Assembly: GCF_000745855.1 (NCBI RefSeq)
Contig: NZ_JQKD01000006.1
Coordinates: 62,001-126,000, forward strand
Direction: 5' to 3'
DNA length: 64,000 nt
Origin: Xenophilus azovorans DSM 13620
GTDB lineage: Bacteria; Pseudomonadota; Gammaproteobacteria; Burkholderiales; Burkholderiaceae_C
The position numbers and the translations under genes are program-made. Positions 58,069 through 64,000 of the stretch are shown in pieces. The notes beneath the pieces were generated by a model that saw only the letters and a list, made by a program, of their open reading frames with translations, did no database searches and was not told the DNA's origin. Within the stretch, counting starts at the first letter, position 1; every line of letters starts with the position of its first letter.

Positions 58069-58289
58069 GAGGGTCTCCAGCGGAGGAAGGGAAGCAAGGA
58101 CGAAAGCCGCGCGGACACGCGGGTCCGCGCGGCCATCCGGGGGACTCCCGGAACGGGCCGGCCGCCGGTGGCGGCGGCCTCATGGCGCGGCGCGGGGCCG
58201 CGCAAAACCTTGCAATTGTATGCGTCGGCCCACGGCCCGGCGCCGGCTTACCCGGCGCGCCGGCCGGGAGATTGCGGCGCCCGGCGCGC
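58069..58289. other. Intergenic region upstream of yajC
   Basis: 221 bases between yajC and the end of the indolepyruvate oxidoreductase gene, both minus strand. It holds a strong 11-bp hairpin (58106-58133), several GC palindromes and a possible -10 (TACAAT on the minus strand, 58220-58215) without a matching -35. No reading frame of note. Confidence 0.4.
58106..58133. other. Strong 11-bp hairpin in the yajC leader
   Basis: GCCGCGCGGAC (58106-58116) and GTCCGCGCGGC (58123-58133) around ACGCGG; perfect pairing. It sits 38-65 bases before the yajC GTG, upstream of a purine-rich ribosome site. No T run, so probably not a terminator. Confidence 0.55.
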
Positions 58290-61200
58290 TCAGGCGGCCG
58301 CGCGCGCCGGCGTGCCGCCCTGGCGCCAGCGGGCCATCAGGTCGGCCCAGCGGGTGCGCACCGCCGCCAGGTTGCGCTCCTTGACGTGGCCGTAGCCGCG
58401 GATCTGCTCCGGCAGCGCCGCGATCTCCAGCGCCAGCGCGTGGTTGTCGGTCGTGAGGCCGGCCAGCACCTCGTCGATGGCGGCGCGGTACTCGCCGACC
58501 AGCGCGCGCTCGGTGCGGCGCTCCTCGGTGCGGCCGAAGACGTCCAGCGCCGTGCCGCGCAGGCCCTTGAGCTTCGCCAGCAGGCGGAAGGCGGTGAGCA
58601 TCGACGGCCCGTATTGCTTCTTCACCAGCTCGCCCTTGGCGTTGCGCTTCGCGGTCAGCGGCGGCGCGAGGTGGTAGTTCAGCTTGAAGTCGCCCTCGAA
58701 CATGCCGTTCACCTTCGCCAGGAAGGCCGGGTCGCTGTGCAGCCGCGCGACCTCGTACTCGTCCTTGTAGGCCATCAGCTTGAACAGGTAGCGCGCCACC
58801 GCCTCGGCCAGCGAGGTCTTGCCGAGCGCGGCCTCGGCCTGCTGCACCCGCTCGACGAAGGCGCGGTATTCGCCGGCATAGGCGGCGTTCTGGTAGCCGG
58901 TGAGGAATTCCACGCGCCGCGCCACCAGCGACTCGACGGTGTCGCGCTTCTTGAACTCGATCACCTGGCCGGGGTTCAGCCGCTTCGCCAGCTCGGCCGG
59001 GCGGTGCGCCGCCTGGCGGCCCCACTCGAAGGCGGCCTTGTTGGCCTCCACCGCCACCGCGTTGAGCTCGATGGCGCGCATCAGCGACGCGTGCGACAGC
59101 GGGATCCAGCCCTTCTGCCAGGCGTAGCCCAGGATCATCGGGTTGACATAGAGGGTGTCGCCCATGAGCTGCGTGGCGGCGGCATCGGCGTCGAAGACGC
59201 CCATGTGCGCCTCGCCCACGGCCTTGGTGATCTGCACCGCGCAGGCCTCCTGCGGGTTCTGCCAGTTGGCGTTCTTCACGAAGCCGGCCGTCGGCGCGCT
59301 GTGGCTGTTGAGCGCCACGTGGGTGCGGCCCTCGCGCATGCGCGCCAGCGTCTCGGCGTTGACGGTGACGATCGGGTCGCAGGCCAGGATCAGGTCGGCC
59401 GCCGCGGTGCCCACGCGGGTGGTGCGGATGTCGTTCTGCGTGTCGCCGATCAGCACGTGGCTCCAGGTGGCGCCGCCCTTTTGCGCCAGGCCGGCCGCGT
59501 CCTGCGTGACGATGCCCTTGCCCTCGATGTGCGCCGCCACGCCCAGCAGCTGGCCGATGGTGATGACGCCGGTGCCGCCGACGCCGGCGACCACGATGCC
59601 CCACACCTGGCCGCCGCGCAGCGCGGGCAGCGCCGGCTCGGGCAATTCGCCCAGCTCCGCCGGCGTCGCCGCCTTGGACTTGGCCTTCTTCTTGAGCTGC
59701 CCGCCTTCGACGGTGATGAAGCTGGGGCAGAAGCCCTTCAGGCAGCTCATGTCCTTGTTGCAGCTGCTCTGGTTGATGGTGCGCTTGCGGCCGAACTCGG
59801 TCTCCAGCGGCTCCACCGACAGGCAGTTGCTCTGCACGCTGCAGTCGCCGCAGCCCTCGCACACCAGCTCGTTGATGACGACCCGCTTGGCCGGGTCCAC
59901 CATCGTGCCGCGCTTGCGGCGGCGGCGCTTCTCGGTGGCGCAGGTCTGGTCGTAGATGAGGACGGTGGTGCCGGGCGTCTCGCGCAGCTCGCGCTGCACC
60001 TCGTCCAGCTCGTTGCGGTGGCGCACGCGCACCGGCTCGCCGCCGTAGCTGCCCGGGATCTTCGTGCCGTCGTACTTGCCCGGCTCGTCGGTCACGATGA
60101 CCAGTTTCGCCACGCCCTCGGCATGCATGCTCTCGGCGATCTGCAGCACCGAGTGGCCCTCCGGCCGCTCGCCCACCTGCTGGCCGCCGGTCATGGCCAC
60201 GGCGTCGTTGTAGAGGATCTTGTAGGTGATGTTCACGCCCGCCGCGATGCTCTGGCGGATGGCCAGCAGGCCGCTGTGGAAGTAGGTGCCGTCGCCCAGG
60301 TTGGCGAAGATGTGCTGCTCGGTGGTGAAGTGCGCCTGGCCGACCCAGGGCACGCCCTCGCCGCCCATCTGCGTGAAGCCGTAGGTGGCGCGGTCCATCC
60401 AGTTGGCCATGTAGTGGCAGCCGATGCCGGCCATGGCGCGCGAGCCCTCGGGCACCACGGTGCTGGTGTTGTGCGGGCAGCCGGAGCAGAACCACGGCAC
60501 CCGGTCCGCGCCCTGCACGCCGCCGGCGTTCAGCACCTGCATCGAGCGCTCCTTGGCCTCCAGGATGGCCATCTGCGCATCGACGCGCGCCACCATGTCG
60601 GCGCCGCCGGATTCGAGGACGCCGGTCTTCTTCAGGCGCTTGACCAGCGCGCGGGCGATCAGCGCCGGGTTCAGGTCGGCATTGGCGCGCAGCAGCGTGC
60701 TGGCCGTGGGGTTGGGCATGGACCATTCGCCGCCGGAGTGGTCCTCGCCCAGTTCGTCGAACTTGCCCAGCACGTTGGGCCGCACGTCGGCGCGCCAGTT
60801 GTACAGCTCCTCCTTGAGCTGGTACTCGATGACCTGGCGCTTTTCCTCGACCACCAGGATCTCCGAGAGGCCCGTGGCGAACTCGCGCGTGAGCTGCGCC
60901 TCCAGCGGCCACACCACGCCCACCTTGTGCAGGCGGATGCCGAGCTGGCGGCAGGCCTCGTCGTCCAGGCCCAGGTCGTGCAGCGCCTGGCGCGTGTCGT
61001 TGTAGGCCTTGCCGCTGGCCATGATGCCGTAGCGGTCATGGGGCCCTTCGATCACGTTGTGGTTGAGCCGGTTGGCGCGGATGTAGGCCAGCGCGGCGTA
61101 CCACTTGTAGTGCATCAGGCGCGCCTCCTGCTCCAGCGGCGCGTCGGGCCAGCGGATGTGCAGGCCGCCGGGCGGCATCTCGAAGTCCTCGGGCGTGACG

Positions 61201-61898
61201 ATCTCCACGCGCTCCGGGTCGATCATCGCGGTGGCGCTCGACTCGACGATCTCCTGGATCGTCTTCATGCCCGACCACACGCCCGAGAAGCGGCTCATCG
61301 CGAAGGCGTGGATGCCCAGGTCGAGGATCTCCTGCACGTTGGCCGGGAAGAACACCGGCGTGCCGCAGGCCTTGAAGATGTGGTCGCTCTGGTGCGCGGC
61401 GGTGCTGCTCTTGGAGATGTGGTCGTCGCCGGCCACCGCGATGACGCCGCCCCAGGGCGTGGTGCCGGCCATGTTGGCGTGCTTGAAGACGTCGGAGCAG
61501 CGGTCCACGCCCGGGCCCTTGCCGTACCAGATGCCGAACACGCCGTCGAACTTCTGCCGGTCCTTCGGCGAGAAGCCCAGCATCTGCGTGCCCCACAGGG
61601 CCGTGGCCGCCAGCTCCTCGTTCACGCCGGGCTGGAAGACGATGTTCTGCGCCTTGAGGTACTTGCTGGCCTTCCACAGCGCCTGGTCGTAGCCGCCCAG
61701 GGGGGAGCCGCGGTATCCGCTGACAAAACCAGCGGTGTTTTTCCCCTGCTGCGCATCGCGCAGACGCTGCAGCATGGGCAGCTTCACGAGGGCCTGCACG
61801 CCGCTCATGAAGGCACGGCCGTAGTCGAGGCTGTACTTGTCGTCGAGGGTGACGGTCTCCAGGGCCTTGCGGATGTGTTCCGGCAGGGGGGCGTTCAT
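58290..61898 (-). CDS. Indolepyruvate ferredoxin oxidoreductase family protein (fused subunits)
   Basis: 1202 residues, with GGAG before the ATG at 61898. The N-terminal part (TAGFVSGYRGSPLGGYD, about residues 50-68) is the pyruvate-ferredoxin-oxidoreductase-like alpha domain. FCSGCPHNTSTVVPEGSRAM and GDGTYFHSGLLAIRQSI belong to the thiamine-diphosphate domain. A cysteine cluster (about residues 675-715: CEGCGDC, SCNKDMSCLKGFCPS) can hold a [4Fe-4S] centre. The rest (VAGVGGTGVITIGQLL) is the gamma domain. It would decarboxylate aryl-pyruvates or branched 2-oxo acids. The Lrp-family gene upstream is divergent and probably controls it. Confidence 0.92.
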   Translation of the reverse strand: MNAPLPEHIRKALETVTLDDKYSLDYGRAFMSGVQALVKLPMLQRLRDAQQGKNTAGFVSGYRGSPLGGYDQALWKASKYLKAQNIVFQPGVNEELAATALWGTQMLGFSPKDRQKFDGVFGIWYGKGPGVDRCSDVFKHANMAGTTPWGGVIAVAGDDHISKSSTAAHQSDHIFKACGTPVFFPANVQEILDLGIHAFAMSRFSGVWSGMKTIQEIVESSATAMIDPERVEIVTPEDFEMPPGGLHIRWPDAPLEQEARLMHYKWYAALAYIRANRLNHNVIEGPHDRYGIMASGKAYNDTRQALHDLGLDDEACRQLGIRLHKVGVVWPLEAQLTREFATGLSEILVVEEKRQVIEYQLKEELYNWRADVRPNVLGKFDELGEDHSGGEWSMPNPTASTLLRANADLNPALIARALVKRLKKTGVLESGGADMVARVDAQMAILEAKERSMQVLNAGGVQGADRVPWFCSGCPHNTSTVVPEGSRAMAGIGCHYMANWMDRATYGFTQMGGEGVPWVGQAHFTTEQHIFANLGDGTYFHSGLLAIRQSIAAGVNITYKILYNDAVAMTGGQQVGERPEGHSVLQIAESMHAEGVAKLVIVTDEPGKYDGTKIPGSYGGEPVRVRHRNELDEVQRELRETPGTTVLIYDQTCATEKRRRRKRGTMVDPAKRVVINELVCEGCGDCSVQSNCLSVEPLETEFGRKRTINQSSCNKDMSCLKGFCPSFITVEGGQLKKKAKSKAATPAELGELPEPALPALRGGQVWGIVVAGVGGTGVITIGQLLGVAAHIEGKGIVTQDAAGLAQKGGATWSHVLIGDTQNDIRTTRVGTAAADLILACDPIVTVNAETLARMREGRTHVALNSHSAPTAGFVKNANWQNPQEACAVQITKAVGEAHMGVFDADAAATQLMGDTLYVNPMILGYAWQKGWIPLSHASLMRAIELNAVAVEANKAAFEWGRQAAHRPAELAKRLNPGQVIEFKKRDTVESLVARRVEFLTGYQNAAYAGEYRAFVERVQQAEAALGKTSLAEAVARYLFKLMAYKDEYEVARLHSDPAFLAKVNGMFEGDFKLNYHLAPPLTAKRNAKGELVKKQYGPSMLTAFRLLAKLKGLRGTALDVFGRTEERRTERALVGEYRAAIDEVLAGLTTDNHALALEIAALPEQIRGYGHVKERNLAAVRTRWADLMARWRQGGTPARAAA

Positions 61899-62077
61899 CG
61901 TGGTGTCTCCAGGCTGTGCCTTGTGGGCGTGGCTGTTCGGCGGATCGGCGTTCGGGTGGAACGCCTCCCCGTCGCCATGATGCTCGCAAAGTGTATGCCC
62001 GGAGCTGCGACAGGTGTTTGCTTTTGATGCCTCCAAAGGCCCCCTCCAAGAAACAACATTGCGACAATGAAGGCCTA

Positions 62078-62554
62078 ATGGAAAAGATCGATAAGTATGA
62101 CCTGACCATCCTGCAAGAACTGCAGGCCGATGCGCGTCTGACCAACGCCGAGCTGGCCAGCCGCGTGGGCCTGTCGGCGGCGCCGTGCTGGCGGCGCGTG
62201 CGGGCGCTGGAGGCGGCCGGCTACATCAAGGGCTACCACGCCGAGATCGACCGCCACAAGATCGGGCTGGGCGTGCTGGCCTTCGTGCGGGTGGACACCG
62301 AGCGCGTCACGCTCGACGCCACGCGCCGGCTGGAGGAGGCGATCCGCCAGATGCCCGAGGTGGTGAGCTGCCACTACATCAGCGGCACCGGCACCTTCGA
62401 GCTGCAGGTGGTGGCGCAGGACCTGGACGGCTTCTCGCGCTTCGCCCGCGAGCACCTGATGAACCTGCCCAACGTGAAGGACCTGCACACCAGCTTCTCG
62501 CTGGGCGAGGTCAAGGCCAGCCGGGCGCTGCCGCTGGGGCACCTGGAGCGGTGA
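62078..62554 (+). CDS. Lrp/AsnC family transcriptional regulator
   Basis: 158 residues. N-terminal helix-turn-helix (DKYDLTILQELQADARLTNA, ELASRVGLSAAPCWRRVRAL, EAAGYIKGYHAEID), then a RAM/AsnC ligand domain (VLAFVRVDTERVTLDATRRL, VVSCHYISGTGTFELQVVAQ). It would sense an amino acid. Head-to-head with the indolepyruvate oxidoreductase gene (179-base gap), so regulation of aromatic or branched-chain amino acid degradation is likely. AAGG lies 4 bases before the ATG at 62078. Confidence 0.92.
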   Translation: MEKIDKYDLTILQELQADARLTNAELASRVGLSAAPCWRRVRALEAAGYIKGYHAEIDRHKIGLGVLAFVRVDTERVTLDATRRLEEAIRQMPEVVSCHYISGTGTFELQVVAQDLDGFSRFAREHLMNLPNVKDLHTSFSLGEVKASRALPLGHLER

Positions 62555-62575
62555 GCTCGGCCGCGCCGGCGCCGC

Positions 62576-63169
62576 TCAGTCCAGGGTGTCGAAGAGCCGG
62601 AAGATCCACGACAGCTGGTAGGCCAGCGTGGCGGCGACGAACAGGGCATGGAAGCGCCGGCTGGCGGTGCGCGCCGCCACCAGGCACAGGACCACGAGGA
62701 TCGGCGTGCGCACCAGGTACTCGCGGGCGAAGCGCGCGAAGTGCGCCTCGCCCTTCATGAAGGTGTCGATCACGTCGAGCAGGTAGGTGACGGCCAGCAG
62801 GCCGAAGAACCAGGCGCGGCGCGTGTAGAAGTAGTCCTCGTAGCCCGCGTAGTCCTGCATGCTGTCGGGAAAGAGCAGCGCGCACAGCAGGAACAGCACG
62901 ATCGCGTAGCCGATGACGAAGAGGTAGGTGCCGAAGGTCCAGACCTCGATCTGGTTGAGCCCGAACTGCCACCACCAGAAGTGCACCAGCGCCAGCAGCA
63001 CCGAGGCGACCCAGGCCAGGTGCACCGCGTGGAGCCGGTACTGCCGCGGGTGCTGCACGATGCGCGCGACGCCCGAGAGCAGCCGCGTGACCCCCAGGCC
63101 GATGACCATGCCCATGACGACGCGCACGTGGGCGAAGATGTCGTGGGCGGAAAGAACCTCGTGCTGCAT
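62576..63169 (-). CDS. Multi-pass membrane protein of unknown function
   Basis: 197 residues with six hydrophobic segments: VVMGMVIGLGVTRLLSGV, LAWVASVLLALVHFWWW, YLFVIGYAIVLFLLCALL, WFFGLLAVTYLLDVI, PILVVLCLVAARTASR and LFVAATLAYQLSWIFRL. No signature motif that I recognise. It is convergent with the Lrp-family gene and divergent from the MFS exporter, with short gaps (21 and 100 bases). Confidence 0.7.
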   Translation of the reverse strand: MQHEVLSAHDIFAHVRVVMGMVIGLGVTRLLSGVARIVQHPRQYRLHAVHLAWVASVLLALVHFWWWQFGLNQIEVWTFGTYLFVIGYAIVLFLLCALLFPDSMQDYAGYEDYFYTRRAWFFGLLAVTYLLDVIDTFMKGEAHFARFAREYLVRTPILVVLCLVAARTASRRFHALFVAATLAYQLSWIFRLFDTLD

Positions 63170-63269
63170 GCGATGGTGCGGTCCGGCCGGGGCCGTGGCG
63201 GATCAGCGAAGTCGGCATTGTCGGCCCCCGGCGGACCGGCGGCCGATCCGCCGCGACAATCGCCTGCCG

Positions 63270-64000
63270 ATGCCACCCATCACCCCCGAAGAATCGCCCC
63301 CCCTCTCGCCGCTCAAGCCCCGCCCGTCGCGCTGGGCCGCGCTGGAGCCGCTGAAGCTGCCGGTGTTCCGCATGCTGTGGACCACCTGGCTCATGGCCAA
63401 CGTCTGCATGTGGATGAACGACGTGGCGGCCGCCTGGATGATGACCACGCTGACCACCTCGCCGGTGTGGGTGGCGCTGGTGCAGTCGGCCTCCACGCTG
63501 CCGGTGTTCCTGCTGGGCCTGCCCAGCGGCGCGCTGGCCGACATGCTGGACCGCCGCCGCTGGCTGGTGGTGACCCAGTTCTGGCTGGCCGGCGCGGCGG
63601 TGGTGCTGTGCGCGGCCATCGCGCTGGACCTGATGACCGCGCCGCTGCTGCTGGTGCTGACCTTCGCCAACGGCATCGGCCTGGCGATGCGCTGGCCGGT
63701 GTTCTCGGCCATCGTGCCCGAGCTGGTGCCGCGCACGCAGCTGCCGGCTGCGCTGGGGCTGAACGGCATCGCGATGAACGCCTCGCGCATCATCGGCCCG
63801 CTGACCGCCGGCGTGCTGATCGCCAGCGCCGGCAGCGTGTGGGTGTTCGCTCTCAACGCGGTGCTGTGCGTGGCCTCGGGCTTCGTGGTGCTGCGCTGGC
63901 GGCGCGAGCACCGGCCCCATCCGCTGGGGCGCGAGCGGCTGATCAGCGCGATGCGGGTGGGCGTGCAGTTCGTGCGGCAGTCGCCGCGCATGCGGGCGGT
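63270..64000 (+). CDS. MFS transporter (EntS/MFS_3-like), 3' end outside window
   Basis: The frame is open for 243 codons to the right edge. Segments visible: LPVFRMLWTTWLMANVCMW, VAAAWMMTTLTTSPVWVALV, ASTLPVFLLGLPSGALADML followed by DRRRWLVVTQFWL (the loop 2-3 motif), and PLTAGVLIASAGSVWVFAL. These match the MFS_3 family, which includes enterobactin exporter EntS. The product probably exports a small molecule; the substrate is unknown. The start at 63270 gives the usual short cytoplasmic N terminus. Confidence 0.85.
   Translation, partial: MPPITPEESPPLSPLKPRPSRWAALEPLKLPVFRMLWTTWLMANVCMWMNDVAAAWMMTTLTTSPVWVALVQSASTLPVFLLGLPSGALADMLDRRRWLVVTQFWLAGAAVVLCAAIALDLMTAPLLLVLTFANGIGLAMRWPVFSAIVPELVPRTQLPAALGLNGIAMNASRIIGPLTAGVLIASAGSVWVFALNAVLCVASGFVVLRWRREHRPHPLGRERLISAMRVGVQFVRQSPRMRA

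Noticed and set aside
58180-62027. Two very long frames overlapping the indolepyruvate oxidoreductase
   Set aside because: They are alternative-frame shadows; the accepted frame contains the thiamine, FeS and gamma-domain motifs.
62067-62078. Three-codon leader (ATG AAG GCC TAA) overlapping the Lrp-type gene start as TAATG
   Set aside because: It has no ribosome site of its own; the AAGG within it more simply serves as the ribosome site for the regulator.

Overview
The window is very GC-rich, densely coded and has no rRNA or tRNA that I can see. Gene content points to a betaproteobacterium of the order Burkholderiales, most likely the family Comamonadaceae (Variovorax/Acidovorax/Ramlibacter-like). 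The indicators are DUF3567, DUF2242, PhaM, the def-fmt-dprA neighbourhood, and a dispersed intergenic repeat of the kind common in that family. The genus is an inference, because no marker RNA is present.

Layout. 1-3850 (-): most of a trimeric autotransporter adhesin, running off the left edge. 4119-6944 (-): a membrane-anchored protein, a FIST sensory protein and the PHB-granule regulator PhaM. 7048-11404 (-): a copper-acquisition-like set (TraB/GumN, DUF2946, TonB receptor, PCuAC chaperone). 11432-13103 (+): a VOC protein and an exported MORN-type repeat protein. 13121-15332 (-): pilU and pilT, divergent from yggS. 16219-18978 (+): glutamate dehydrogenase, a P-loop kinase and a DUF2242 lipoprotein, the last overlapping tail-to-tail with a degenerate receiver-domain gene. 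19436-20344 (-): arginase. 20483-23087 (+): two phasin-like genes, a TetR regulator and an alpha/beta hydrolase, suggesting polyhydroxyalkanoate granule biology. 23140-30451: a carboxylic-acid catabolic locus with an ABC solute-binding protein, TetR, acyl-CoA ligase and a single-chain biotin-dependent acyl-CoA carboxylase. 30495-32295: SGNH hydrolase and a small YXWGXW protein. 32370-38798: siderophore-type TonB receptor, LrgB/CidA, PurU, ChaN lipoprotein and an AbrB-family membrane protein. 38883-41636: DUF3567, DUF3108 and an FAH-family hydrolase.

41637-43553 is an accessory insertion: a hipBA toxin-antitoxin pair behind four evenly spaced operator palindromes, followed by a 163-bp MITE-like element whose ends supply the stop codons of both neighbours. 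43552-46407: LuxR regulator divergent from a flavoprotein hydroxylase with a DUF2783-like partner. 46444-49514 (-): a tightly overlapped def, lipoprotein, fmt, azlC, azlD operon. 49686-52125 (+): LysM protein and dprA, the latter carrying a perfect 33-bp tandem triplication. 52135-58068 (-): DUF1631, then yajC-secD-secF with a dispersed repeat inserted between yajC and secD. 58290-62554: a fused indolepyruvate ferredoxin oxidoreductase divergent from an Lrp/AsnC regulator. 62576-64000: a membrane protein and the start of an MFS exporter.

Most of the window is ordinary chromosomal housekeeping and catabolism. The least ordinary signals are repeat-driven: three copies of one ~114-bp repeat, all immediately after an upstream stop codon inside co-directional gene pairs; a different repeat apparently domesticated in frame in the biotin-carboxylase domain; the dprA triplication; and the MITE that ends hipA. 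No intergenic stretch exceeds 300 bases.
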